From: Clostridium omnivorum
GTDB lineage: Bacteria > Bacillota > Clostridia > Clostridiales > Clostridiaceae
Assembly (NCBI RefSeq): GCF_026012015.1
Contig: NZ_BRXR01000001.1
Location: 1,786,001 to 1,850,000, forward strand
DNA: 64,000 nt
Reading direction: 5' to 3'
The notes beneath the pieces are model-generated. The model had not been told where the DNA came from. It saw nothing but the letters and a program-made list of their open reading frames with translations, and ran no database searches. This document shows positions 16,475-24,818 of this stretch, one piece after another. Made by a program: the position numbers and the translations under genes. Each line of letters begins with the position of its first letter. Position 1 is the first letter of the stretch.

Positions 16475-16972
16475 TTGGATATATTTTATTTAATTCTAAT
16501 TTCCATCATGAGCTTTTTACTGCTGAGGGAATTATATTTTTTAGTGAGTAGCGGAAAAAGAATTATTAAGTTAGGAAAAAATAGACTTGTTTATATTCTA
16601 TACCTCATAATGCTGATTATGTGGCTGATATTTCTTTTCTTTAATATAAAAGGTTATTTAAATTACAATAATGATACTTCTTATTATAAGCATTATATAG
16701 AGGAAATACTAAGTAATGTATTTTGGATAGAATTTTTAATTTTAAATCTCATAAAATCATTTATAGTCTCAGAAATAAGAGAAAATGGATTATATATTGA
16801 TTCTAACTTTTATAAATGGTCTAAAGTTCAAAGTTATATTTGGACATCCTCCAATACAATACAATTTAAAGTAAAACCTCCTTTTAGAGCAAGTACGAAG
16901 TATGACTTTATAATAAAAGAAGATTTAAAATCAAAGGTGGATGAAACTGTACAAAAACATATTCACTTATAA
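16475..16972 (+). CDS. Membrane protein with DUF5673-like C-terminus
   Basis: About 165 residues. Three hydrophobic segments (near 3-22, 37-60 and 85-103) precede a C-terminal cytoplasmic domain (ENGLYIDSNFYKWSKVQSY) typical of the DUF5673/YcxB-like regulators of unknown role. AAGGAGGGTGA is ideally spaced for the TTG at 16475; a GTG at 16466 overlaps that site. Probably co-transcribed with the preceding small gene. Confidence 0.6.
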   Translation: MDIFYLILISIMSFLLLRELYFLVSSGKRIIKLGKNRLVYILYLIMLIMWLIFLFFNIKGYLNYNNDTSYYKHYIEEILSNVFWIEFLILNLIKSFIVSEIRENGLYIDSNFYKWSKVQSYIWTSSNTIQFKVKPPFRASTKYDFIIKEDLKSKVDETVQKHIHL

Positions 16973-16993
16973 ACTTTTTGTGAGGTGGAAAAA

Positions 16994-17461
16994 ATGATAA
17001 TTGATGAAAAAAAAGTATTACAATCCTTTGAATTTTGGTGCAAAAAATTGCGTGTATCTCCATACTGGGATATTCGACTTGAATTTGTTGACGATTTTAA
17101 CTGGAGAAAAACAGGAGACTTTAAGATCGACTGTGATGATAAAAAGGCAGTTCTACTTCTCAATAGAAATAATCCAAAGCAAGAAAATCTTGAAGAAGTA
17201 ATTGTCCATGAGTTATTTCACTTAAAAATGTACCCACTTGACCAAGTCACAGAGTCTTTAATCACTGCTAATTTTAAAGAAGGAACTGCTGCTTATGATT
17301 TTGCATACAATCAATTCTTTATAACCTTGGAGCAAACAGTAGAAGAATTGACGAAATGTTACCTTCTTGAATTTGGTGATAATAAAGAACTTTCATATGG
17401 TAGGTGTAAAAATCAAAAATCCTATAATGAGCTTTTTGAAGGCTTGAAAAACCTTGAGTAA
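16994..17461 (+). CDS. Putative small zinc metallopeptidase-like protein (HExxH)
   Basis: 155 residues. The central segment EEVIVHELFHLKMYPLD contains HELFH, the zinc-binding HExxH of gluzincin/SprT-like proteases, set in a helix after a short beta hairpin (KKAVLLLNRNN). A possible third ligand is a Glu in the helix QTVEELTKCYL. No signal peptide, so it would be cytoplasmic. The ATG at 16994 follows GAGGTGG. Protease activity is inferred from the motif only. Confidence 0.65.
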   Translation: MIIDEKKVLQSFEFWCKKLRVSPYWDIRLEFVDDFNWRKTGDFKIDCDDKKAVLLLNRNNPKQENLEEVIVHELFHLKMYPLDQVTESLITANFKEGTAAYDFAYNQFFITLEQTVEELTKCYLLEFGDNKELSYGRCKNQKSYNELFEGLKNLE

Positions 17462-17477
17462 TTTCAAAAATAGACAA

Positions 17478-17525
17478 ACTTTTTTTCAAGACATCGTATT
17501 TGTAAATGATATAACTAAATAAGAA
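17478..17525 (+). repeat. Array intergenic element (copy d, short)
   Basis: TTTCAAGACATCGTATTTGT followed by AAATGATATAACT. Relative to copy c it looks deleted by about 18 bases. A further relative (GCCATATTTGTAAATCAATG) lies near 15585-15605. Confidence 0.45.
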
Positions 17526-17542
17526 TTAGAGAGGTAAAGCAT

Positions 17543-18070
17543 ATGGAATATAGAAAGCTGCAAATAAACGAAATTAATAGAAATTTATTTAAACAATTTG
17601 AACGTCATCAAAAAGTGACTCAATGCTTTAGAAAGGTAAATGGAGAGTGGATCGTTAAAGATGTGCCATTTATAGATCAGTGGAGTGAGGAAGACTATTG
17701 CCAACTAGTAGAATTGTTAAAAAACACATTAAAAACCGGTGGTATCGTATATGGTGCATTTTCTGAGAATACTTTAAAAGGATTTGCATCAGTAGAAAGT
17801 GTACTTATTGGGGAAATCCATGAGTATCTTGAACTTTCATGCATTCATGTGTCTGAAGATATGAGGGGCCACGGTATAGGAAAAAACCTTTTTCAGATGG
17901 CTACCCAATGGGCAAAAACTTATGGTGCAAAAAAATTATATATATCTGCACACTCTTCTGTGGAATCTCAGGCATTTTACAAGGCAATGGGATGTAATGA
18001 AGCATTGGAATATAGTGAAAAGCATGTTGAAAAAGAACCTTGTGACTGTCAGTTAGAATATGTTCTTTAA
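17543..18070 (+). CDS. GNAT-family N-acetyltransferase
   Basis: 175 residues. Core motif ELSCIHVSEDMRGHGIGKNLF (RxxGxG) with AKTYGAKKLYISAHSSVESQAFYKAMGC after it. The C-terminus EKEPCDCQLEYVL is the ending typical of a clostridial GNAT subgroup often compared with antibiotic or host-compound acetylases. The N-terminal 70 residues are charged and less conserved. GAGAGGT precedes the ATG. Substrate unknown. Confidence 0.87.
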   Translation: MEYRKLQINEINRNLFKQFERHQKVTQCFRKVNGEWIVKDVPFIDQWSEEDYCQLVELLKNTLKTGGIVYGAFSENTLKGFASVESVLIGEIHEYLELSCIHVSEDMRGHGIGKNLFQMATQWAKTYGAKKLYISAHSSVESQAFYKAMGCNEALEYSEKHVEKEPCDCQLEYVL

Positions 18071-18141
18071 TGTGATGGTTATGCTTCAATCATCTAGTAT
18101 GCAGGATTCTTTTATAAAGTCGTGAATTAAGGAGAAACTCA

Positions 18142-18639
18142 ATGCTGTCCAATCTTATTAAAAAATTAAGTCAACGAACTCATAACATCATTGGAGCAAT
18201 ATTAAGCATACTGATAATAACAGCAATTGCTTCAATGTTGGCTTGCATAATTTTTGCTGTTATTGGAAAGCTCTCCAAGCTTTCTTTTATGACATCCTTG
18301 GCTGGATTTTGCTTTTTAATATTTCGTGTAATAGCAGTAATACTTGCTCCTGTTATTATTATCATATTAACTAGTTTTATCATAGATGCATTTATACGTG
18401 ATGGATTTAAGAAATTGCTTATAAGGATCCTTAAGAATTTTACTGTAGCGTTTATTCTTACAATGTTTTTCAATTTTATTAAGTACAAAAATCTTGAATG
18501 GATTAAATCAATTTTATATGCCATGCTGATAACACTTTTACTGTTTTCTAAAACTGAAGTTGATTTATTTATTGAAGAAAAAGAGAGAGAGCAGTCCTCA
18601 TCTGCTTTATCCAATGAAGAATTTAAGACAACTCAATAA
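18142..18639 (+). CDS. Multi-spanning membrane protein, unknown
   Basis: 165 residues with four hydrophobic segments (about 16-39, 49-62, 66-84 and 98-141) and an acidic, Ser-rich C-terminus (EEKEREQSSSALSNEE) likely in the cytoplasm. AAGGAG precedes the ATG. No transporter or enzyme motif is visible and I do not recognise the family. It lies between two acetyltransferase genes without evident link. Confidence 0.6.
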   Translation: MLSNLIKKLSQRTHNIIGAILSILIITAIASMLACIIFAVIGKLSKLSFMTSLAGFCFLIFRVIAVILAPVIIIILTSFIIDAFIRDGFKKLLIRILKNFTVAFILTMFFNFIKYKNLEWIKSILYAMLITLLLFSKTEVDLFIEEKEREQSSSALSNEEFKTTQ

Positions 18640-18685
18640 ATAATAATTTGTATGATTTAATTGCCAACCAAAGGGGGGAGAAACA

Positions 18686-19096
18686 ATGGAAATTATTAAA
18701 TGTACCTTTGATAATGTACCTCTACTTGCAAAGTTAAACAAAGAGTTATATGAGGATGAAAATAATGATAACATACCTACAATTGATGTTTTAGAAGAAA
18801 GATTAAAAATATCTATGGAAAGTGGTTCTAGAGCGTTTCTATTCATGGAGAATTGTGAAATTGTCGGTTACGCACTAGTAAAAATTCAAACTTCTCCATA
18901 CTATCTTTCACATTTTTTTATATGTAAAAATAAGAGAAGAAACCATCTTGGAACTATTGCATTTAATCAATTAATGAACACCTTAAATACCGATTCGATA
19001 GATTTGGATGTTTTCTGTTGGAATCACCGTGGACAAGAATTCTGGAAAAGTCTTGGTTTTAAAGAAAGATGTATAATTATGAGAAAATGTAAATAA
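18686..19096 (+). CDS. GNAT-family N-acetyltransferase (short)
   Basis: 136 residues, small for the family but complete: FMENCEIVGYALVK (beta4), a modified acetyl-CoA loop CKNKRRNHLGTIAF, and DVFCWNHRGQEFWKSLGFKER (C-terminal signature). The loop reads RRNHLG rather than the usual RxxGxG, so affinity for acetyl-CoA may differ. A strong GGGGGGAG lies before the ATG. Substrate unknown. Confidence 0.82.
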   Translation: MEIIKCTFDNVPLLAKLNKELYEDENNDNIPTIDVLEERLKISMESGSRAFLFMENCEIVGYALVKIQTSPYYLSHFFICKNKRRNHLGTIAFNQLMNTLNTDSIDLDVFCWNHRGQEFWKSLGFKERCIIMRKCK

Positions 19097-19212
19097 AGAA
19101 ATAAAACGTATCATTGGTAACCTACTGCAAAACCTCAAATATCTAAATTTTAGAGAGACATATGGATAAGAGTATTTAGTATAGAGCTTAAGAAGTCTAC
19201 TTTATAAAATTT

Positions 19213-19253
19213 CGTACAACATAAACATAATGAAAAATGTAAAATGTTGTACG
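19213..19253. terminator. Hairpin between convergent genes
   Basis: CGTACAACA and TGTTGTACG (9 bp) enclose a 23-base AT-rich loop. It lies between the GNAT gene and the convergent VOC gene; the U-run is weak. Confidence 0.5.
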
Positions 19254-19291
19254 TCATACCATCATAATTTCCTAAACAAGCTTAAATTGTA

Positions 19292-19669
19292 TCAGTCCCA
19301 AAGCACGAAGCAAAAAGGATGTCCTGCTGGGTCAACCAAAGTAATCCATTCGCCATCACCATATTGTTCTTCTGTAACTTTGGCCCCTAATTCTATTGCT
19401 TTTTTCGTAGCTGCTTCCATTTCATCTTTATCTGATACTCCAAAATCCAAATGGCTCATCATTTGTTGTTTTCCAACTTGCGAAGGCCATACTGGGGGAA
19501 TATAATCCTCATCATATTGAAAGGCTATACACATACCTGTATCCTTTGACTGAATTCGCACAAAGGTATCTATGTTGTACACAACCGGCCATTTTAACAG
19601 CTGGCCATAAAAATCAAGTAATTGGGGGATATCTTTGCACTCTAAAACAACTGTTTTTAATCCTAACAT
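19292..19669 (-). CDS. VOC-family protein (glyoxalase/bleomycin-resistance fold)
   Basis: 125 residues with the paired beta-alpha-beta-beta-beta modules of the vicinal-oxygen-chelate fold: TVVLECKDIPQLLDFYGQLL in the first half, and SHLDFGVSDKDEMEAATKKAIELG with TLVDPAGHPFCF in the second. The His in SHLDFGV and the PxGHPF ending are typical. It may bind or inactivate a small molecule. It is the only leftward gene inside the accessory array. GAGAGGA precedes the ATG. Confidence 0.85.
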   Translation of the reverse strand: MLGLKTVVLECKDIPQLLDFYGQLLKWPVVYNIDTFVRIQSKDTGMCIAFQYDEDYIPPVWPSQVGKQQMMSHLDFGVSDKDEMEAATKKAIELGAKVTEEQYGDGEWITLVDPAGHPFCFVLWD

Positions 19670-19944
19670 TCATTATCCTCTCTTTCATGTTTTATAAATG
19701 ACACCAAGGTTCTTTATTTCTTCATGAAGACCATTATAACCTCCATCTAGTTTATGGCTATATTGAATTAACCTTACTATACAATATTATCATTCTATTC
19801 CATACCTTAGAACAATAAATTTGTATTAAAAACTTCTCATTGTTTATAGCAACTGTCAAATTAGGTTATATTTATTCATAAAGTATAGATAACAATAACA
19901 ATGTGATCTATTTTATTAAAAAAATATACAGACGAGGTGATAGC

Positions 19945-20496
19945 ATGTCAGGCAATTCAAATAATATGGAAATATCTCCATATAGGACAATTGAAGTAGT
20001 CCCACATCAAACAGAGTGGAAGAAGGATTATGCTAATGAGGAAAAAAAGATAAAAAATGTATTTAAAGATGAACTCATAAATATTCACCATATAGGGAGT
20101 ACATCCATTCCAGGAATATGCGCCAAACCTGTTATAGACATCATGGTAATTGTAAAGGACATATGCAAAGTAGATATGTTGAATAATGAAATGTTAACTA
20201 TAGGCTATTTTTCAAAGGGTGAATATGGAATAAAGGGCCGAAGGTTCTTTGTAAAAGGACAGCATAATAGAACGCATAATGTTCATGTATATCAAGCAGG
20301 ACACTATGAGATATTACGGCAATTGAATTTTAGGGATTATCTCATCGCACATCCAAATGAAGCAAAGAAATACGAAAACTTAAAGCAAGAACTATCAGAA
20401 AAGTTTAAGTTTGATATTGATAAATACAACGATGGCAAAGATTCATTTATAAAAGAAATTATTAATAAGGCAGACCAGTGGGCAAAAAATAAATAG
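19945..20496 (+). CDS. GrpB-family (UPF0157) protein, second copy
   Basis: 183 residues. GrpB signature IHHIGSTSIPGICAKPVIDIMVI and HNVHVYQAGHYEILRQLNFRDYL. It is clearly diverged from the other GrpB protein in this array. The ATG at 19945 follows GAGGTG; the longer frame from 19903 is rejected. As in the first copy, nucleotidyltransferase ancestry is known for the family but the reaction is not. Confidence 0.87.
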   Translation: MSGNSNNMEISPYRTIEVVPHQTEWKKDYANEEKKIKNVFKDELINIHHIGSTSIPGICAKPVIDIMVIVKDICKVDMLNNEMLTIGYFSKGEYGIKGRRFFVKGQHNRTHNVHVYQAGHYEILRQLNFRDYLIAHPNEAKKYENLKQELSEKFKFDIDKYNDGKDSFIKEIINKADQWAKNK

Positions 20497-20590
20497 ATTT
20501 CAAATAAAGTAGCTTTTATTGAGATTTGGAAAAACATGTTTTACAATAAGTAGAAGCACTAAAAATATAGATATTATTGGGGGGGTTAAA

Positions 20591-20893
20591 ATGATTATTG
20601 ATAATAATCCAAAAGAAAAAGAAGCTATGGAAGCATTTCGTAAAGGAGAACGCACTCTTGGTTATAAGCTTCAAGATGAGTTTGTGGCAGAATTGAGAGA
20701 GAATATAGGGAAAGCAGACCACTGCAGCTGTGAAAAATCCTGTAAGTATCATGGTAAATGTGTAGAGTGTGTTGCTATACACAGAGCACATAGAGACCAT
20801 CTTCCTAATTGTTTTAGAAGCATGATTAATGAAAGAATCGAAAAGCTTTCTGAGTTAACAGAACATAGTATTTTAGATGAAATAAAAAAATAA
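20591..20893 (+). CDS. Cys-rich small protein (DUF6485-like metal-binding tail)
   Basis: 100 residues. The centre holds a dense Cys/His block (CSCEKSCKYHGKCVECVAIH, then HLPNC) resembling the zinc- or Fe-S-binding DUF6485 family, flanked by charged helices. The ATG at 20591 follows GGGGGGG; the longer frame from 20519 is rejected. A redox or metal-sensing role is possible, but nothing in the neighbourhood decides it. Confidence 0.6.
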   Translation: MIIDNNPKEKEAMEAFRKGERTLGYKLQDEFVAELRENIGKADHCSCEKSCKYHGKCVECVAIHRAHRDHLPNCFRSMINERIEKLSELTEHSILDEIKK

Positions 20894-20932
20894 TAGCGTA
20901 ATAGAAAACCATAAAATTAAGGAGATAAGTTC

Positions 20933-21577
20933 ATGAAAAGATATATTTTATTAGCAGGCATTGCAGCAATAACTTTAGTTATTAGCGGATGTACAAATAA
21001 TAAAAATAGTATTGAAACTGTGAAAAATAACTCCACGGTTTCAACTGAAATTGCCTCAACTCAAGAGAAAAGTGATTTAAAGAAGCCCAATGAAGACGAA
21101 ATCAAAGCTTTAGAAGCATCCTTTAAAGAAATAAAAGATTTAAAGAAGCCTGATATAGAAGTAGCTAGGGATTTTAAGGGATCTCTTGGGAATGGAAGTG
21201 TAATAATGCTTTCGAGAGATAATAGCAGCCCACAGGAAGTATATAATATATCAATGCTAGATAAGTTCCTAGATTCATTTAATAGCGGTAAAGAAGGCTA
21301 TGTACGTGTAGTTAAAGGAACACTAAAGAGCGATGGTAAACTTTTGGTAAATAAACTTACTGAGTATGAAACTGATGGTAAGGTCATTAAAGAAACTGTA
21401 TATGATACCTATGCAGATAAAAATAAATTCATACCAGGAAAGCCTACATATTCACCTAAGATGGCAAAGACTTATCCAGGCAACGGTATTAGATATGCTA
21501 TTCTTGAAAGTAAAGATACTCCAGATAATATGGGAGCAACTGTAATTAGCTTTGATAAAAGTAGTATAAAAAATTAA
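20933..21577 (+). CDS. Lipoprotein with DUF4362-like domain
   Basis: 214 residues. A signal peptide ends in the clear lipobox VISGC (mature Cys about residue 20), then a Ser/Thr/Lys linker. The C-terminal 110 residues (ISMLDKFLDSFNSGKEGYVRVVKGTL, then a TEYETDGKVI hairpin) resemble DUF4362 surface lipoproteins of Firmicutes, whose role is unknown. It is the last rightward gene of the array and ends at a bidirectional terminator. AAGGAG precedes the ATG. Confidence 0.7.
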   Translation: MKRYILLAGIAAITLVISGCTNNKNSIETVKNNSTVSTEIASTQEKSDLKKPNEDEIKALEASFKEIKDLKKPDIEVARDFKGSLGNGSVIMLSRDNSSPQEVYNISMLDKFLDSFNSGKEGYVRVVKGTLKSDGKLLVNKLTEYETDGKVIKETVYDTYADKNKFIPGKPTYSPKMAKTYPGNGIRYAILESKDTPDNMGATVISFDKSSIKN

Positions 21578-21578
21578 C

Positions 21579-21607
21579 ATCAGAGGAAAATATGCTTTTC
21601 CTCTGAT
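21579..21607. terminator. Bidirectional terminator, array/rib boundary
   Basis: A perfect 12-bp stem, ATCAGAGGAAAA with TTTTCCTCTGAT, and a five-base loop. It separates the rightward array from the leftward rib operon. Confidence 0.85.
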
Positions 21608-21619
21608 TATCAAGGTTAT

Positions 21620-22285
21620 TTAAAAATTAAAAAGTTCCTTTAAGTCCAAAATGTTATCTATGAGCATATCAGCCTCATCTAATTCTCCCTTAGTTAAAAA
21701 CCCATAGCTGCAGCCAATAGTGTAAATATTGTTTTTCTTTCCAGCTTCTATATCTTGCTTTCTATCCCCTATCATTAGCATTTCCTGAGGATATCTGTCT
21801 TTTATCTTCTTCAAAATCTCATATTTAGGTATAAAACCATATTCCTCTGAGCATGCCAATTCTTCAAAATACCTATCTAGATGAAATAATTTACTTTGGC
21901 AATCCCTATAGTACACCTTACAGTTGCTTATGAATACTAGATGAATTCCCTTAGCTTTAAGAAATGCAAGCACCTCTAGTGCTCCATCATAGAGCTTAGG
22001 CTTTCCCTGTTCAATTAAAGAGGTCATTTCCTCCCCAATAATATTGCTGCACTTTTCCCTAATTTCATCCTCAAGCCCTGGCATAAAGCTTCTCCACATA
22101 TCACTAGGATTGAAGCCCAGCCAATAGCTTATATCCTTATCCGTCCAATTCTTCTCCTCTGCATAGCCATTCTCTACAAGATAGGCATATGCCTTTCTAA
22201 AAGCAGCAGCATATATCTTTATACTATTATGCAGAGTACCATCATAGTCAAAGAATATGGTTTTTATATTTTCAAAAGGAATCAT
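21620..22285 (-). CDS. HAD-family phosphatase at the end of the rib operon
   Basis: 221 residues. HAD motifs: I FFDYDGTLHNS (nucleophile Asp and acid/base Asp), II VFISNCK, III around PKYEILKKI and IV MIGDRKQDIEAGKKN. A helical cap of about 90 residues follows motif I. The nearest class is phosphoglycolate phosphatase/beta-phosphoglucomutase type. It lies 11 bases behind ribH and inside the riboswitch-controlled operon, so it could be the phosphatase that removes phosphate from the pyrimidine intermediate between RibD and RibH. That role is inferred from position. Confidence 0.88.
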   Translation of the reverse strand: MIPFENIKTIFFDYDGTLHNSIKIYAAAFRKAYAYLVENGYAEEKNWTDKDISYWLGFNPSDMWRSFMPGLEDEIREKCSNIIGEEMTSLIEQGKPKLYDGALEVLAFLKAKGIHLVFISNCKVYYRDCQSKLFHLDRYFEELACSEEYGFIPKYEILKKIKDRYPQEMLMIGDRKQDIEAGKKNNIYTIGCSYGFLTKGELDEADMLIDNILDLKELFNF

Positions 22286-22296
22286 TATGTGTACTC

Positions 22297-22758
22297 CTAG
22301 AATTGATTAAGCAGGTTTGCCATTTCAATAGCTGTAACTGCTGCATCATAACCCTTATTTCCAGACTTAGTTCCTGCTCTTTCTATAGCTTGCTCAATGT
22401 TATCAGTAGTTAGCACCCCAAATATTACAGGAACCTCAGTTTCTAGCGATACATTGGCAATACCCTTAGACACTTCACTGGATACATAATCAAAATGAGG
22501 TGTGGCTCCTCTAATTACAGCCCCCAGGCATATAACTGCATCATACTTTTTAGATTTAGCCATTTTCTTTGCAGCAAGTGGTATTTCAAAGGCTCCTGGA
22601 ACCCAAGCTATTTCGATATCATTTTCTTCAACTCCATGGCGCTTTAGTGCGTCCATCGCACCACCTAAAAGCTTACTACCAATAAATTCATTGAATCTTC
22701 CTACAACAATTCCAAACTTTAAATCCTTCGCTACTAATTTACCTTCATACATTTTCAT
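22297..22758 (-). CDS. ribH: 6,7-dimethyl-8-ribityllumazine synthase
   Basis: 153 residues, usual family length. Family blocks are intact: [45 protein letters not shown] (active-site His in PHFDYV) and [16 protein letters not shown]. It condenses the RibBA product with the ribitylaminopyrimidine to give lumazine in the cytoplasm, usually as a 60-mer. The ATG at 22758 follows GGAGG; the frame continues upstream through a structured leader, so earlier starts are rejected. Confidence 0.96.
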   Translation of the reverse strand: MKMYEGKLVAKDLKFGIVVGRFNEFIGSKLLGGAMDALKRHGVEENDIEIAWVPGAFEIPLAAKKMAKSKKYDAVICLGAVIRGATPHFDYVSSEVSKGIANVSLETEVPVIFGVLTTDNIEQAIERAGTKSGNKGYDAAVTAIEMANLLNQF

Positions 22759-22768
22759 ATTATCTTTT

Positions 22769-22830
22769 CCTCCTTCACTGGTTACACTGGATATCTTAAC
22801 CGCGCCGATTCTCCTCGTCAGGTATCCGGG
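22769..22830 (-). promoter_or_regulatory. Structured leader before ribH
   Basis: On the leftward strand, GGATACC (22821-22827) can pair with GATATCC (22789-22795), enclosing TGACGAGGAGAATCGGC. AGTGTAACCAGTGA and the ribosome site follow. It is similar in sequence and pairing to the leader before ribBA. Role unknown. Confidence 0.5.
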
Positions 22831-22880
22831 GTAATTTAGGCCTTTAACCCTGTAAATGCCCATTTAGGACATTTACCTCC

Positions 22881-24080
22881 TTAGAACTTAAGCATATGTC
22901 CCATTTTTTCTTGTTTTGTCTTCAAGTAGTACTCATTTCTTTCATTATGATTCATTTGTATAGGAACTCTTTCCACTATTTCAATTCCATAGCCAGTGAG
23001 CCCAGCTATTTTCTTAGGGTTATTTGTCATGAGCTTTACCTTTTTCACTCCTAAATCCACAAGAATTTGTGCTCCAATACCGTAGTCCCTAAGGTCTGCT
23101 GGAAATCCCAGAGCCAAATTTGCTTCTACTGTGTCCATTCCTTGATCCTGCAGTGCATAAGCTTTTATTTTATTTATAAGCCCTATTCCTCTGCCTTCCT
23201 GCCTCATATAGAGAAGTATTCCTCTACCTTCCTCTTCTATTCTTTTTAAGGCTGCAGCTAACTGTTCTCCGCAGTCACATCTTAAAGATCCAAAAGCATC
23301 TCCAGTTAAACATTCTGAATGAACCCTTATTAAAACAGACTTTCCATCTGACACATCGCCTTTAACTAAAGCTACATGATGTTCACCATTCAGGTTATTT
23401 TCATAGCCAATCATTCTAAATTCACCATATTTCGTAGGCAGCTTTGCTTCTGTAACCCTCTTTACATACATTTCCTTGCTCTTCCTATAGGCTATTAAAT
23501 CAGCTATGGTAATAATCTTAAGGTCATGCTCCTTTACATATTCCATAAGCTGAGGCACTCTTGCCATGGTACCATCCTCATTCATAATTTCACATATAAC
23601 CCCTGCAGGATAAAGTCCTGCAAGTTTTGCTAAATCCACTGCTGCTTCTGTATGCCCAGCCCTCTTTAGAACTCCTCCTTCTCTTGCTTCAAGAGGAAAT
23701 ACATGACCTGGTCTTCTAAAATCTGAAGGCTCAGCATCTTTGTCTATAACCTGCAGTATAGTCATAGCTCTTTCATAAGCAGAAATACCTGTAGTTGCTT
23801 CAAGTGCATCTATTGAAACTGTAAAAGCAGTTCCATGAGAATCTGTATTTTGAGTTACCATTGGTCTAATATCCAGCTCTTTAAGCCTTTCACCAATGGT
23901 AGGCATACAAATAAGTCCCCTGCCATACTTAGCCATAAAATTTATGGCTTCAGCACTAACTTTTTCTGCTGCCATTAAAAGATCCCCTTCATTTTCTCTG
24001 TCTTCATCATCTACTACAACAACTATCTTTCCTGCCTTGATATCTTCAATTGCTTCTTCAATGCCGTTAAATTTAAACAT
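22881..24080 (-). CDS. ribBA: Bifunctional DHBP synthase / GTP cyclohydrolase II
   Basis: 399 residues. N-terminal RibB domain (residues 1-200): [22 protein letters not shown] and [10 protein letters not shown]-terminal RibA domain (from about 205): [20 protein letters not shown] supplies the three zinc Cys, and [10 protein letters not shown] is the GTP-site signature. The two activities feed both branches of riboflavin synthesis, from ribulose-5-phosphate and GTP. CTCC-rich pairing gives AAGGAGGG before the ATG. It lies between ribE and ribH. Confidence 0.97.
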   Translation of the reverse strand: MFKFNGIEEAIEDIKAGKIVVVVDDEDRENEGDLLMAAEKVSAEAINFMAKYGRGLICMPTIGERLKELDIRPMVTQNTDSHGTAFTVSIDALEATTGISAYERAMTILQVIDKDAEPSDFRRPGHVFPLEAREGGVLKRAGHTEAAVDLAKLAGLYPAGVICEIMNEDGTMARVPQLMEYVKEHDLKIITIADLIAYRKSKEMYVKRVTEAKLPTKYGEFRMIGYENNLNGEHHVALVKGDVSDGKSVLIRVHSECLTGDAFGSLRCDCGEQLAAALKRIEEEGRGILLYMRQEGRGIGLINKIKAYALQDQGMDTVEANLALGFPADLRDYGIGAQILVDLGVKKVKLMTNNPKKIAGLTGYGIEIVERVPIQMNHNERNEYYLKTKQEKMGHMLKF

Positions 24081-24086
24081 TTTTTC

Positions 24087-24149
24087 CCTCCTTATCAGTG
24101 GTCACACGAGATAACCATTCTTGCCCATTCTCATGGTCAGGTTACCCGT
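24087..24149 (-). promoter_or_regulatory. Structured leader before ribBA
   Basis: On the leftward strand, GGTAACC (24140-24146) pairs with GGTTATC (24110-24116), enclosing TGACCATGAGAATGGGC. GTGTGACCACTGA and AAGGAGG follow. The arms differ from the ribH leader yet keep pairing, which suggests RNA structure is selected. Confidence 0.5.
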
Positions 24150-24162
24150 AAAACTAACCTCT

Positions 24163-24813
24163 CTATGCAAACCCATTTTCACTAAGAAAATTTAAATCTA
24201 TACCTCTTTTTACAGGTGTCTCATCCTTAGCTCCTAAAAGTTTTTCAACATACTTCCCTATGATGTCGCATTCTAAATTTACTACATCATTGATTTTCTT
24301 TTTAAGAAGTGTTGTCATTTCCTTTGTATGTGGAATAATCGAAACCTTAAACACCTCATCATCTACATAAGCTACTGTTAAGCTTACCCCATCTATTGCA
24401 ATGGAGCCCTTTTCAACTATGTACCTTAAAAGCTCAGAGGAAGCTGCAATAGTTATCCATACTGCATTATCTTCTTTCTCATAGGCGATAATCTCACCAG
24501 TGCCATCAATATGTCCGCTTACCATATGTCCACCTAATCTGTCTCCTAGACTTAATGCCCTTTCTAGGTTCACCTCTGATCCACTTGAAAGCCTTCCTAA
24601 ATTACTCCTTCTCATGGTTTCAGCCATTACATCCACAGTAAATCTTTCTCTGCCAAAGGAGGTAACAGTAAGACATACTCCATTAGTGCAAATGCTGTCT
24701 CCTAATCTTACTCCCTCTAGAACCCTGTGAGCTCTAATTGTTATTTCAGCTGATTTTGCAGCCTTAACTACAGCTTCAACCTTTCCTATTTCTTCTATCA
24801 AACCTGTAAACAT
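24163..24813 (-). CDS. ribE: Riboflavin synthase, alpha subunit
   Basis: 216 residues with two lumazine-binding repeats: MFTGLIEEIGKVEAV with GDSICTNGVCLTV, and GGHMVSGHIDGTGEI with KGSIAIDGVSLTVAYVD. It dismutates two lumazine molecules into riboflavin and the pyrimidine precursor, as a trimer. It starts five bases after the ribD stop and shares its transcript. The N-terminal MFTG, needed for the active site, fixes the start. Confidence 0.97.
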   Translation of the reverse strand: MFTGLIEEIGKVEAVVKAAKSAEITIRAHRVLEGVRLGDSICTNGVCLTVTSFGRERFTVDVMAETMRRSNLGRLSSGSEVNLERALSLGDRLGGHMVSGHIDGTGEIIAYEKEDNAVWITIAASSELLRYIVEKGSIAIDGVSLTVAYVDDEVFKVSIIPHTKEMTTLLKKKINDVVNLECDIIGKYVEKLLGAKDETPVKRGIDLNFLSENGFA

Positions 24814-24818
24814 AGTTA

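Noticed and set aside
17001-17201. Alternative rightward frame inside the HExxH gene
   Set aside because: Overlaps the longer frame that has GAGGTGG and a recognisable HELFH motif.
18180-18614. Leftward frame of 144 codons over the membrane protein at 18142
   Set aside because: Antisense shadow without a ribosome site; the rightward frame has AAGGAG and membrane segments.
10985-20932. True integron with attC sites
   Set aside because: The hairpins lack clear GTTRRRY/RYYYAAC core boxes and no integron integrase is in the window; kept only as a cassette-like array.
22502-22834. Rightward 110-codon frame over ribH and its leader
   Set aside because: Lies antisense to ribH; composition is the mirror of the lumazine synthase helices.
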